In this document: piece after piece, positions 24,428-33,486 of the stretch
Numbering within the stretch: the stretch's first letter is position 1
Layout of the letters: the number at the start of each line of letters is the position of its first letter
Made by a program: the position numbers and the translations under genes
Source: DATKAS01 sp963733765
GTDB taxonomy: Bacteria; Actinomycetota; Acidimicrobiia; Acidimicrobiales; DATKAS01
Assembly (NCBI GenBank): GCA_963733765.1
Contig: CAVTEI010000003.1
Location: 2,790,001 to 2,854,000 of the forward strand
DNA length: 64,000 bases
Direction: 5' to 3'
The notes under the pieces: generated by a model
What the model was told of the DNA's origin: nothing
The model's database searches: none
Seen by the model: the letters and a program-made list of their open reading frames with translations, nothing else

Positions 24428-26238
24428 CGTCCGGCTCGCTCGCGCTCGTAGGACTCGACGAGACGGCGATAGCCGGGTTGGCTGGCGAAGAGCTCCCGGT
24501 GCGCGCCGAAGCCGGCCACCCGACCCTCCTCGAGGAAGAGCACATCGTCAGCGAGGGCGATCGTCGAGGGGCGTGACGCGACGGTGATCACGGTGCCCGA
24601 GAGCACACGAGCGAGCCCGGTGAGGATGCGGGCCTCGGTCGCGGGGTCGACGCTCGAGGTGGCGTCGTCGAGCAGCAAGAGCTGAGGCTGGCGCGCGAGT
24701 GCCCGGGCCAACGCGACGCGCTGGCGTTGTCCGCCGGAGAGCGTCACCCCACGCTCCCCGATGATCGTGGCCCAGCCATGGGGCAGGTCGTCGACGAACT
24801 CGTCGACCTGAGCGATCGCGGTCGCACGAGAAACCGCATCGGGATCGAGATCGCCTTCGAGATCGATGTTCTCGAGCACAGAACCGGCGAACAGGAAGGG
24901 CTCTTGGAAGACGAGCGCCACGGACCGGCGCAGGTCAGGTTCGCCGACCGTCGTCAGGTCGACGCCCCCGACGCTGATTCGACCCGCGTCGGGGACGAGG
25001 AGGCGGTCGATCAGGGCCATGAACGTGCTCTTGCCCGAGCCCGTCGCCCCGACCATCGCCACGACACGGCCGGCGGGGATGGTGACGTCGAGATCGTCGA
25101 GCACTCGACGGCTGGGCTCGTGCGCGAAGGTCACGGCCTCGAAGCGCAGTGACAACGGGCCGGTAGGCAACGCGGTCGCAGTCGAGAGGGCGGGCGGGCG
25201 ACGGGCCGGATCGACCGCGCCGGCGAGGACCTTGCGGACCCGGTCGTCTCCTGCCACCGAGCGGGGCAGATCACCCAGTACGAAGCCGATGAGTCGCAGC
25301 GGCCAGACCATGAACCCGAAGAGCGTGACGAAGCTCACGATGTCGCCCGCACTGGCGGCGCCGACCTCTACTCGCCATGCGCCCACCGCGACGAGCGCGA
25401 TGGTGGCCACCGACGGCAGAGAGTCGAGGACGGCGTCGAACGACGTGCGCAGCATCGCGACGCGGATGTTCGCGTCGCGGAGGCGCTCCGCTTGCACCGC
25501 GAACCGCGCGGACTCCGATTCCTCAGCTCCCAGCGCCTTCACGACGATCACACCGTCGACGCTTTCGTGCACCACATTCGACACGTCGCCGATGAGACTC
25601 TGTGCGTGGGCGGCAAGGCCCTCCGTGCGGCGTTGGTACACGACGTTCAGCGCCGTGATCGCGGGGAACAGGATCAGCGCGACCATCCCGAGCACCCAGT
25701 CCGTCGCGAACATCCAGACCGTCGAGATCACGACGAGGATGACGGTGCCGCAGGCATACGGCAGCGGGCCGAGCACCTGCGACGATGCCTCCGCGTCGGA
25801 CTGCACGTGGGCGAGCAGCTCGCCGGTGGGGTTCGAGTGGAAGTACGAAAGGGGTTCCTCCTGGTAGCGGTCGACGACCCGGCGCCGGAGGATGGCGGCC
25901 ACGCCCATCTGGGTACGGGCCGCGTTCACGCGCCGAATCACGACCCCACCGGCGCGGACTGCGCCCACGATCACGAGCGCGAGGACACCCGCCGCGACGG
26001 TGCCAGCGGCGACACTGCCGTCCTCGAAGCGCGGGGTGACGACGTGGTCGACGATCCAACCGAAGACGAAGGACTGCGCCACGGTGCCGAACGCGAAAAT
26101 CGCAGCGCCGGTGACCGCGATCGCGAAGGTCCGCGGCGACAGCGCGACGTGACTTCGAACCATCCGCGCGCCGCGTCGCACCATCGCACCGGACACCCCG
26201 TTCTCGGGCGCGTCGACAGAAGCTGCGGCGGCGGGCAC
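24424..26238 (-). CDS. ABC exporter half-transporter (permease-ATPase), degenerate-site subunit
   Basis: This is a half-transporter of about 604 residues. The GTG at 26238 is preferred because GGGAG lies 9 bases upstream; a second in-frame GTG lies at 26265. The membrane domain covers about residues 40-320. The ATPase has Walker A GATGSGKST near 393, canonical LSGGQRQRV near 495 and Walker B LLLLDDATSSVD near 520. The usual glutamate after Walker B is an aspartate, as in the degenerate site of TM287-type subunits. It is the first gene of the exporter operon and would pair with the downstream half-transporter. Confidence 0.92.
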   Translation of the reverse strand: MPAAAASVDAPENGVSGAMVRRGARMVRSHVALSPRTFAIAVTGAAIFAFGTVAQSFVFGWIVDHVVTPRFEDGSVAAGTVAAGVLALVIVGAVRAGGVVIRRVNAARTQMGVAAILRRRVVDRYQEEPLSYFHSNPTGELLAHVQSDAEASSQVLGPLPYACGTVILVVISTVWMFATDWVLGMVALILFPAITALNVVYQRRTEGLAAHAQSLIGDVSNVVHESVDGVIVVKALGAEESESARFAVQAERLRDANIRVAMLRTSFDAVLDSLPSVATIALVAVGAWRVEVGAASAGDIVSFVTLFGFMVWPLRLIGFVLGDLPRSVAGDDRVRKVLAGAVDPARRPPALSTATALPTGPLSLRFEAVTFAHEPSRRVLDDLDVTIPAGRVVAMVGATGSGKSTFMALIDRLLVPDAGRISVGGVDLTTVGEPDLRRSVALVFQEPFLFAGSVLENIDLEGDLDPDAVSRATAIAQVDEFVDDLPHGWATIIGERGVTLSGGQRQRVALARALARQPQLLLLDDATSSVDPATEARILTGLARVLSGTVITVASRPSTIALADDVLFLEEGRVAGFGAHRELFASQPGYRRLVESYERERAGR

Positions 26239-26335
26239 GGAGGCATTCTCCCAGCACTCAGGCACCCGCCGCAGCCGCTTTGCACGCCGAGAGGCCGATT
26301 CGGCCGGGTGTCACAGCCCGTGACAACCTTTCGCC

Positions 26336-26854
26336 GTGGAAGCCGCCGACGTCGGTCTGTTCGTGCTGAGGGCGACGATCGGGCTCACGGTGATGGCACA
26401 CGGCCTCAACAAGCTGTTCGGCGGTGGGAAGCTCCCCGGGACGGCGCGGTGGTTCGAGAGCATGGGGATGCGCAACGGATGGCTGCAGGCCCGCCTCGCG
26501 TGCGCGACTGAGCTCGGAGCAGGTCTGTTGTTCGCCGCCGGACTGCTGACTCCCCTCGCCGCCGCCGGGATCATCGGCCTCATGGCGGTGGCCGTGTGGG
26601 TCGACCATCGCTTCAACGGGTTCTTTGTGTTCCGCAAGGGTGAGGGCGTCGAATACGTGGTCATGATCGCCGTCGCCGCTGCCGCGATCGCCGCGATTGG
26701 CCCAGGCGAGATCTCGCTCGACCACGCGTTCGGGTGGGACGACCGCAACGGCTGGACGAGCCTTGCGATCGCGGTCGGCATCGGCCTCGGCGCAGCGATC
26801 GTGCAGCTCGCGCTCTTCTGGCGAAATCCCCGCAAGGCAGCGGTGACCGCGTGA
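26336..26854 (+). CDS. DoxX-family membrane protein
   Basis: The 172-residue protein has four predicted membrane helices (about residues 6-26, 50-72, 76-96 and 107-127) and the DoxX pattern near the N terminus, RATIGLTVMAHGLNKLFGGG, with TARWFESMGM. DoxX-like proteins occur in oxidative-stress and respiratory contexts, and some function with antioxidant partners in mycobacteria. The start is GTG 26336. The last codons overlap the GTG of the next gene in a GTGA junction, so it is the first gene of a two-gene operon. The ABC exporter is divergent, about 97 bases away. Confidence 0.85.
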   Translation: MEAADVGLFVLRATIGLTVMAHGLNKLFGGGKLPGTARWFESMGMRNGWLQARLACATELGAGLLFAAGLLTPLAAAGIIGLMAVAVWVDHRFNGFFVFRKGEGVEYVVMIAVAAAAIAAIGPGEISLDHAFGWDDRNGWTSLAIAVGIGLGAAIVQLALFWRNPRKAAVTA

Positions 26855-27396
26855 GCGGGAGCGGCATGCCTCCGGAGCTCGACGATACCGACGCCGGGCG
26901 CCACTGGACGTCTACGGGAATCGCGCTCGTCGTGGCTGTCGTCCTGATCATCGCGATGTGGGTGTACATCCTCGGCCCATGGCGGAATCGGGAGGTCCCG
27001 ACGACGCTCGAGGACCTCACCTATGCGGCGCGCGTGGAGCCCGTCTGCGCGGCTGCCCAAGCGCGCATCGAGGAGCTGCCGCGGGCAGCGACCGCAACCA
27101 GTCCGCAAGAGCGTGCGGAGGTGCTCGACGACGCGAACGACATCGTCGCCGGCCTCGTCGCCGATCTCCACGAGATCGACCCGGCCGTCGCGGCCGACCG
27201 TCGGTACGTCGATCAGTGGACGGCCGACTGGGACAGCTACCTCCAGTCCCGACGTGCGTACGCCGCAGTCCTCGCCTCGGGCCGAGACGAGCAGTTCACG
27301 GTGCAGGCCGAGAGCGGCCACCCGATCACGCAGCGTATGGACGGCTTCGCGGACCTGAACGACATGCCGTCCTGCTTCGTGCCGCTAGACGTCTGA
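26851..27396 (+). CDS. Single-pass membrane protein of unknown function
   Basis: The 181-residue protein has one hydrophobic helix (about residues 23-44, GIALVVAVVLIIAMWVYILG) after a short acidic cytoplasmic tail. The remaining 130 residues are predicted extracytoplasmic and mostly helical (EVLDDANDIVAGLVADLHEID, YLQSRRAYAAVLASG). Two cysteines (ARVEPVCAAA and MPSCFVPLDV) could form a disulfide outside the cell. I recognise no enzyme motif. Related small DoxX-linked or Acidimicrobiia-specific proteins of similar layout exist, but I cannot name a family. GTG 26851 overlaps the DoxX stop, so it is coupled to it. Confidence 0.65.
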   Translation: MSGSGMPPELDDTDAGRHWTSTGIALVVAVVLIIAMWVYILGPWRNREVPTTLEDLTYAARVEPVCAAAQARIEELPRAATATSPQERAEVLDDANDIVAGLVADLHEIDPAVAADRRYVDQWTADWDSYLQSRRAYAAVLASGRDEQFTVQAESGHPITQRMDGFADLNDMPSCFVPLDV

Positions 27397-28116
27397 CGAG
27401 CGGGGCCACCCCGTCCCGTCCCACTCGCGAATTGGCCGTGCTGGCGCGCCGGCCGCGACGCAGTTCTCGGGGATGTCACCCGACACCACCGACCCGGCCG
27501 CGACCGCGACATGGCGCCCGATGTGAGCTCCCGGCAGTACGACGGTCCCGTGGCCGAGCCACGAGCCCGAGCCGATCGTGACCGGCCGCTCCGGCTGGCT
27601 CTGGCGCGAGATCGGAACAGACACGTCCTCGTAGCCGTGGTTCTGGTCGGTGACGTACACGTGATGACCGGTCCACACGTCGTCGCCGATCTCGATCCTG
27701 AGATGGCCGACGATGCCGCTTCCCTTCCCGATCAGGCAGCGGTCACCGATCGAGATCACGGGATCGCTCACGGGCACCTGGCCAGGCACCATCCCCGCCG
27801 ACAGGCTCACATGCGGTCCGATCAACGTCCCGGAGCCGATGTGGATCCATCGCTCACCGAACAGTGCGACCGCCGGGAAGCAGATCACACTCCCCTCGCC
27901 GAACGCGCCGAAGCGCCGGCCCCGACGACTGCGCGGACCGATCGAGCCGAGCTCGACCGCGGATGCCCACGCCCATTGCACGACCTCGGCGGCCGCCCGC
28001 TTCATCGCGCCTCTCGCCAAATCGACAGGGCCCGGCGGCGGGTCGTCACGGTGGAGCACGGGCGGCGACCGTAGCCGCACGCCGAACTTCACCGGGAAGT
28101 GAGCCCCTAGCCTCAC
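27385..28116 (-). CDS. Hexapeptide-repeat (LbH) acyltransferase
   Basis: The protein has 243 residues and contains several hexapeptide-repeat turns of a left-handed beta-helix (GSGTLIGPHVSLSAG, IGDRCLIGKGSGIVGH, IGSGSWLGHGTVVLPGAHIG), as in serine/maltose O-acetyltransferases and WcaF/NodL-like enzymes. The His in VTDQNHGYEDVS is the typical catalytic position. It probably acetylates a sugar or lipid precursor in the cytoplasm. GTG 28116 starts it, though MKRAAAEV at 28005 is a possible shorter start. It converges on the single-pass membrane-protein gene with a 12-base overlap and is divergent from the esterase. Confidence 0.85.
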   Translation of the reverse strand: MRLGAHFPVKFGVRLRSPPVLHRDDPPPGPVDLARGAMKRAAAEVVQWAWASAVELGSIGPRSRRGRRFGAFGEGSVICFPAVALFGERWIHIGSGTLIGPHVSLSAGMVPGQVPVSDPVISIGDRCLIGKGSGIVGHLRIEIGDDVWTGHHVYVTDQNHGYEDVSVPISRQSQPERPVTIGSGSWLGHGTVVLPGAHIGRHVAVAAGSVVSGDIPENCVAAGAPARPIREWDGTGWPRSSDV

Positions 28117-28133
28117 GCCCTAGCCTCCGAAGC

Positions 28134-29660
28134 ATGACTTCGATCGTCGAGACGGCATCGGGACGGCTCTCGGGTGCCGAGCACCGCGGCGTCCACGTGT
28201 TCCGCGGCATCCTGTACGCGGCCCCTCCAGTCGGCCCGCTTCGCTTCCGTCCGCCGCAGCCTCCCGCGGCGTGGTCGGGGGTGCGCGCCGCCACCGACTT
28301 CGGCGCGATGTCGCCCCAGCTCCCCTCGCCGCTCGAGCAGATCGCCGGGAGCCGTCCGCTCGTGCAGAGCGAGGACTGCCTCTCGCTCAACGTGTGGACG
28401 CCCGGGTGCGACGACGCGAAACGACCGGTGATGGTCTGGATCCACGGCGGTGCGTTCACGACCGGCACCGCAGCGACGCCCTGGTACAGCGGCACCACCA
28501 CTGCCCGCAACGGCGATGTCGTCGTGGTGACCGTGAACTACCGCCTCGGCGCGCTCGGCTTCACCCATCTCGCCGATCTCGGTGGCGAACGGTGGGCGTC
28601 CTCGGCCAACTGCGGCATCCTCGATCAAGTCGCCGCGCTCACGTGGGTGCGCGACAACGTCGCCGGTTTCGGCGGCGATCCCGGCAACGTCACGGTCTTC
28701 GGGGAATCGGCCGGCGGTTGCAGCGTCGTCACGCTCCTCGCCACTCCTTCGGCGAGGGGTCTGTTCTCGCGGGCGATCGCGCAGAGCGCGTCTTTCCGCC
28801 AGCTTCGGAGCCGCGACGAGGCGAACGACCGCGCCGAACGCTTCGTGCACGAGCTGGACATCGACAGCTCCCACCTCGACCGCCTCGTCGATGTCCCGGT
28901 CGAGCAGCTTCTCTCCGCGCAGGGCACGTTGCTCGCCCGCCGAGGCTCCGGGACGATGGGCGGCACCGACTTCCAAGCGTTCAGCCCCGCTCCCGACGGC
29001 ACGTCATTGTTCGAGGTGCCCACCGAAGCCATCGCGGCGGGGGCCGCGGCCGAGATCCCGGTGATCATCGGAACGAACCGCGACGAGATCAAGCTCTTCG
29101 CGGTGTGGGACCAAGCACTGCACACGCTCGACCGCGACGGCGCGATCGCTCGCTTGCAACGCACACTTGGCGAGGACACGACTCGTATCTTCGATGCGTA
29201 CACCGCGTCCCGCCCCGGCGCGCCGCCGAGTGAGATCGCGATGGCGATCGCCAGCGACGAGGGCTTCCGCATGCCCGCCATCGAGACGGCCGAGATCCAA
29301 CACACGCAGGGCGCCCCGACGTACATGTACCTCTTCGCCTGGGAGAGCCCGGCGCTCGGGGGTGTACTCGGCGCGAGCCACGCGCTCGAGATCCCCTTCG
29401 TGTTCGACAACGTGCACCAGCCCGGCGTCGCGATCCTCACTGGCGACGGCGACGACCGCGGGCCGCTGGCGAGCGCGATGAACGCCGCGTGGACATCCTT
29501 CGCCCGAGACGGCGTCCCCGAGGCCGCGAGCCTTCCCGTCTGGCCGCAGTACGAGACGACCGAGAGGTCGACGATGGTCTTCGATCGGAGCTGCAGGGTG
29601 GAGCAGGACCCGCTCGGCGCCGATCGCCGGGCGTGGAGGGATCGGGCCCCGGAGGGCTGA
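28134..29660 (+). CDS. Carboxylesterase type B
   Basis: This 508-residue type B carboxylesterase has the catalytic serine in the family motif GESAGG near residue 190. The supporting oxyanion loop is WIHGGAFTTGTA near 103. The catalytic histidine is probably in GASHALEIPFVFDN near 415. The acidic member of the triad could be the glutamate in the GTNRDEIKLF segment. Such enzymes hydrolyse a broad range of esters. There is no signal peptide, so it is probably cytoplasmic. The ATG 28134 is the only good start. The divergent acyltransferase begins 17 bases upstream, so both promoters must overlap coding sequence. Confidence 0.92.
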   Translation: MTSIVETASGRLSGAEHRGVHVFRGILYAAPPVGPLRFRPPQPPAAWSGVRAATDFGAMSPQLPSPLEQIAGSRPLVQSEDCLSLNVWTPGCDDAKRPVMVWIHGGAFTTGTAATPWYSGTTTARNGDVVVVTVNYRLGALGFTHLADLGGERWASSANCGILDQVAALTWVRDNVAGFGGDPGNVTVFGESAGGCSVVTLLATPSARGLFSRAIAQSASFRQLRSRDEANDRAERFVHELDIDSSHLDRLVDVPVEQLLSAQGTLLARRGSGTMGGTDFQAFSPAPDGTSLFEVPTEAIAAGAAAEIPVIIGTNRDEIKLFAVWDQALHTLDRDGAIARLQRTLGEDTTRIFDAYTASRPGAPPSEIAMAIASDEGFRMPAIETAEIQHTQGAPTYMYLFAWESPALGGVLGASHALEIPFVFDNVHQPGVAILTGDGDDRGPLASAMNAAWTSFARDGVPEAASLPVWPQYETTERSTMVFDRSCRVEQDPLGADRRAWRDRAPEG

Positions 29661-29734
29661 GAGAACGCCAGGTCACCATCGGTGTCGGGGGGTCACCCGG
29701 ACCTCCGCTCAACCTCGCCTAGGCTCGCGCCGAA

Positions 29735-31108
29735 GTGATCCGAGTGCGCCCGACCTGCCGTTCGGCTCTCGCAGCCGCGCTGGCGCTGGGCCTCCTGACC
29801 GCGGCGGGCTTGCCGGCGTCTGCTCAGGAAGCGCCGAGCCCTCCGATCTCCGACCCTCCGCTCACGGTGCCGGAGCAGCCGACCACGGTTCCTGAGGTCA
29901 CCGCGCCCGAAACCACCGCGCCGAGCGCGAGCAGCACGCTCGAACCCGCGACGACGATCTCAGGCGGCGGGGTCGACCGGTCAGCCGCGGAGACGACCAC
30001 CACGCTGGCACCGGCGGCCGGCGATTCCACCACGACCACTGTCGCGGCCCCCGTCGACGGCGTGGTCGAGGTCGTCACCGAGGAGGTTCCTGTCGTGGCG
30101 CCCGTGCTCGTCGAGCTGCCCGTGCACGGCCGCGGCCCGGCCCGGGTCGTTGCCGGTGTCTCCACACGCATCAACGCGCTGGTGAGAGAAGCGATGGCGG
30201 TCAACGACGAGATGTTGGTGCGGCTGAATGACGCCCAGACCCGCAACCGAGCGACGTCGGTCGCGGTGACCCGCGCGCAGGACCGGGTCGACCGGCTCTC
30301 GAGCAGGGAGCGCAGAGCGATGGCGCGGCTCGACGCGGCGCGACTGATGTTCGAGGACCGGGTGCGGTGGGCATACACCCGGGGCCCAACCGCGACTCTC
30401 GAGGGCTTCCTGCAGTCCCGCACTGCCGCGCAGCTCACCGGGCGCAAGGCAATGGTGCAGTTCGTGCTCGAGCAGGACACCGCCGCCGTGAGCCGCTACC
30501 TCGAGATGCGCAACGACGTTGGCGCCGCCGTCACCACCGCGAGCGACGGTCTCGAGACCGCGGAGCGCGCCCACGCCCGCACACAGCTCGCCGAGAACGA
30601 GGCGCGCGGCGATGCTGCCCTCACGACCCTCGTCGTATCGATGTGGAATCGGGCGCGACGGGGCACGCGCGATCTCGTGTTTCCCGTCGTCGGGACCTAC
30701 GCATTCGGGTCCGACTTCGGCGCGCCCCGGATGGTGGGGTCGACCGACGAGCATCAGCATCAGGGCAACGACATCGTCGCGCCGCTCGGTGCACAGCTCG
30801 TCGCCGTCGAGCCCGGCATGGTCGTGGCGATGGGCAACGATCGGCTTGGCGGCATCAAGCTGTGGCTCGCCGGCCGTAGCGGCACGTACTACTACTACGC
30901 GCACCTCGTGAGGTTCTCGCCCGACGTCCACGAAGGCGACATCGTGCCGGCCGGCGCGGTACTCGGATTCGTCGGCAACACGGGGAACGCGCGCGGCGGC
31001 ATCCCCCATCTGCACTTCGAGATCCATCCCGCCGCCGGCCCCGCCGTCGACCCTTACCCGTACCTCGCGCCGGCCGCGCGGCGGCAACGGACGGAGAAGT
31101 GGCCCTAG
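29735..31108 (+). CDS. Secreted M23-family peptidase with coiled-coil domain (EnvC/NlpD-like layout)
   Basis: The 457-residue protein has a Sec signal peptide (residues 1-30, ending PASAQ). A Pro/Thr-rich linker (residues 31-115) is followed by a helical coiled-coil region (about 130-290, AQDRVDRLSSRERRAMARLD). A C-terminal M23 domain has zinc-ligand motifs HQGND near 343 and HLHFEIH near 427, both intact. It should cleave cell-wall peptide cross-bridges or regulate another hydrolase. GTG 29735 is the start. It converges on the methyltransferase with a 4-base overlap. The coiled coil suggests regulated activity, as in EnvC. Confidence 0.9.
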   Translation: MIRVRPTCRSALAAALALGLLTAAGLPASAQEAPSPPISDPPLTVPEQPTTVPEVTAPETTAPSASSTLEPATTISGGGVDRSAAETTTTLAPAAGDSTTTTVAAPVDGVVEVVTEEVPVVAPVLVELPVHGRGPARVVAGVSTRINALVREAMAVNDEMLVRLNDAQTRNRATSVAVTRAQDRVDRLSSRERRAMARLDAARLMFEDRVRWAYTRGPTATLEGFLQSRTAAQLTGRKAMVQFVLEQDTAAVSRYLEMRNDVGAAVTTASDGLETAERAHARTQLAENEARGDAALTTLVVSMWNRARRGTRDLVFPVVGTYAFGSDFGAPRMVGSTDEHQHQGNDIVAPLGAQLVAVEPGMVVAMGNDRLGGIKLWLAGRSGTYYYYAHLVRFSPDVHEGDIVPAGAVLGFVGNTGNARGGIPHLHFEIHPAAGPAVDPYPYLAPAARRQRTEKWP

Positions 31109-31887
31109 CGGCGTCCGCTCGCGAGCAGATGCGCAGACACCGGGATGAAGTCCGGGTCGTCTTCGACGACGCGCGCCGCCCAGAGCGCCGCCCCTCGCCA
31201 CTCGTCATCGTCAGGCTCTCGGCCACGATCACCCCAGAGCCACGCCGGTCCTTCGACGCCGACGATTGAGACGTCGTGGAAGCCGGCCGCGGCCATCTCG
31301 TCGCGCAGCTCGCCGGCTCCGTGGAAGAAGGCGGTGGTGAACCAGCCCGGCTCTTGAACGGGGTTGGTGTGCGTTCCCGCGGCGAGGTCGCGCTCGACGA
31401 TGGCCCGGAACCGCGGATCCCGAATCTGCCCCTTGTCGAACCCGTCGAGCAGCGAGGCAAGCCGTGAGATCGCCGCGGCGGCGACGACTCCCCCGGGACG
31501 GGCCACGCGGCGCGCCTCGTGCAGCACCGCGATTCGATCCGCACGCTCGACAAGGTGGTAGAGCGGGCCCATCACGAGAACCGCGTCGAACGCCCCGTCG
31601 GGGTGGGGAAGGTGGCGGCCGTCGCCTTGCTCGACGTCGTAGGCCCGATCGTCACGCGCCTGCTGGACGTGGAGCGAGACGGGATCGACCAGGGTGACCG
31701 AATACTCGAGGCCCGAGAGCCAGGCGGCGTAGCGGCCCGGACCGCCCCCCACGTCGAGGACCCGAGCGGGCGGAGGCGGGAGCATCCGACCGAGCAGCTC
31801 CTCGGTCCGGAGTCGTTCGAGCGACCATCCGCTGAGACGGTCGCGCTCGGCGCCCTCCTCGTAGTGGGCGACGATCTCGGGATCCAT
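31105..31887 (-). CDS. SAM-dependent methyltransferase (UbiE/Methyltransf_11-type)
   Basis: The 260-residue protein contains the SAM motif VLDVGGGPGRYAAWLSG near residue 45, followed by VTLVDPVS and FDAVLVMGPLYHLVERADR, the typical post-I segment. It ends with a region (WLWGDRGREPDDDEWR) often seen in actinobacterial methyltransferases of unknown substrate. ATG 31887 (MDPEIVAHYEEG) is chosen; longer frames upstream are not conserved in character. It is convergent with the M23 gene. The TAP-like lipoprotein hydrolase is divergent, about 73 bases away. Confidence 0.85.
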   Translation of the reverse strand: MDPEIVAHYEEGAERDRLSGWSLERLRTEELLGRMLPPPPARVLDVGGGPGRYAAWLSGLEYSVTLVDPVSLHVQQARDDRAYDVEQGDGRHLPHPDGAFDAVLVMGPLYHLVERADRIAVLHEARRVARPGGVVAAAAISRLASLLDGFDKGQIRDPRFRAIVERDLAAGTHTNPVQEPGWFTTAFFHGAGELRDEMAAAGFHDVSIVGVEGPAWLWGDRGREPDDDEWRGAALWAARVVEDDPDFIPVSAHLLASGRR

Positions 31888-31959
31888 CGGCGAACGGTAA
31901 GGGGCTCGCCCGCACGCGGGTGATCCTTTTCCGGCCTGACGAGCGGGCACCATTTGGGG

Positions 31960-33480
31960 ATGCGCCGTCTCGTTGCCATCGCCGTCGTGCTCGGCGCTCT
32001 CGCCGCCGGGTGTTCGTCCGATGACAGCGACGACGCGGCGACGGACAGTGCGCCAACGGAGAGCGCGGCGTCATCCGCCTCCGCCGACACTTCCGCTGCG
32101 AGCGAGCCAGCCGCGGGCGAGGTGGACTGGTCCGAGTGCGAGTCGTTTCGGAACTTCGAGTGCGCGACGCTCGAAGTCCCCCTCGACTATGACGACCCCG
32201 ACGGCGAGACGATCGAGCTCGCGCTGATCCGCCGGCCGGCCGGCGATCCCGCCGAGCGGATCGGATCCCTGCTCGTGAATCCGGGCGGGCCGGGTGCATC
32301 GGGCGTCGAGTTCCTCGCTTCGTGGGCACTCACCGTCGATTCGCAGGTCCGCGATCGGTTCGACCTCGTGGGCTTCGATCCCCGGGGCGTCGGCGAGAGT
32401 CATCCCCTCGAGTGCATGAGCGACGAAGACAAGGACGTGTACGCCGCGTTCGACGCCGTGCCCGAGTCCGACGAGATCGAGGGCATCGTCGACCTCGGTC
32501 GTGGCTTCGCCGAGGCCTGCGGAGCCGAGTACGGCGACGAGCTCGCCCACTTCGGCACGGTCGACGCGGCACGCGACATGGATCGCATCCGAGAAGCCGT
32601 CGGCGACGAGAAGCTCACCTTCATCGGCTTTTCCTACGGCACCCGACTCGGCAGCGTGTACGCCGAGCTGTTTCCCGACAAGGTGCGCGCGATGGTGCTC
32701 GACGGCGCCACGGAGCCTGAGCCTGATGCGACCGACTTGGATGCCAACCAGGCCGACGGGTTCCAGCAAGCCTTCGATGCGTATGTCGCGGACTGCGATG
32801 CCGACCCCTCTTGCGATGCCGGACCCGATGCCGCGGGGCTCATCGACCGCCTCTTGGCGCAGGTGGAGGACGACCCGATCCCAGCGTCGGACGACGAGCG
32901 TGTGCTCACCGAGGGTTGGCTGACCTCCGGCGTCCTGACCGCGCTCTACGCGAAGCAGCTCTGGCCGGCATTGAGCACGGGACTGCGCGAGGCCGAACAG
33001 GGCGACGCAAGCCTGCTTCTCGAGATAGCGGATCTCCTGGCCGGACGCCAGCCCGACGGGTCTTGGAACAACCAGTGGGAGGCGAACGCTGCCGTCAACT
33101 GCCTCGATTCCGCCGATCGCCCGACGCCCGAGCAGATCGAGACCGAAGCCGCGGCCCTCGCCGACGTGTCCCCCCTCTTCGGCCCCGTCATCGCCTGGTC
33201 GGGGCTCCAGTGCAGCTTCTGGCCGGTGGCCGCCGACCCGATCCCCGTGGCTGTGGCGTCCGGCGCACCGCCGATCGTCGTCATCGGCACCACCCGCGAC
33301 CCGGCGACTCCGTTCGTCTGGGCCGAGCGCATGGCGGCCACGCTCGCGAGCGGCGTCTTGCTCGTGCGCGACGGCGATGGGCACGCCGCGTACGCCGAGA
33401 GCCCGTGCATCCGCCAAGAAGTGAACGCGTACCTGGTGGACGTGAAGGTGCCCGCCGACCCGACGTTCTGCGCCGAGTAG
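31960..33480 (+). CDS. Secreted alpha/beta hydrolase lipoprotein (TAP-like)
   Basis: The 506-residue protein starts with a lipoprotein signal (MRRLVAIAVVLGALAAGC) and a Ser/Ala-rich linker. The alpha/beta-hydrolase core has the nucleophile in GFSYGT near residue 223, the acid in GTTRDPATP near 443 and the histidine in DGDGHAAY near 470. The VNPGGPGASG oxyanion loop near residue 108 confirms the tripeptidyl-peptidase-like subfamily. It acts outside the membrane, probably on peptides or esters. ATG 31960 is the preferred start. The stop is 7 bases from that of the convergent LLM gene. Confidence 0.92.
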   Translation: MRRLVAIAVVLGALAAGCSSDDSDDAATDSAPTESAASSASADTSAASEPAAGEVDWSECESFRNFECATLEVPLDYDDPDGETIELALIRRPAGDPAERIGSLLVNPGGPGASGVEFLASWALTVDSQVRDRFDLVGFDPRGVGESHPLECMSDEDKDVYAAFDAVPESDEIEGIVDLGRGFAEACGAEYGDELAHFGTVDAARDMDRIREAVGDEKLTFIGFSYGTRLGSVYAELFPDKVRAMVLDGATEPEPDATDLDANQADGFQQAFDAYVADCDADPSCDAGPDAAGLIDRLLAQVEDDPIPASDDERVLTEGWLTSGVLTALYAKQLWPALSTGLREAEQGDASLLLEIADLLAGRQPDGSWNNQWEANAAVNCLDSADRPTPEQIETEAAALADVSPLFGPVIAWSGLQCSFWPVAADPIPVAVASGAPPIVVIGTTRDPATPFVWAERMAATLASGVLLVRDGDGHAAYAESPCIRQEVNAYLVDVKVPADPTFCAE

Positions 33481-33486
33481 CGCGAG

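Noticed and set aside
22514..24451. 645-codon plus-strand open frame opposite the ABC transporter
   Set aside because: It is rich in His/Asp/Arg with no family pattern, whereas the minus strand carries full Walker and signature motifs.
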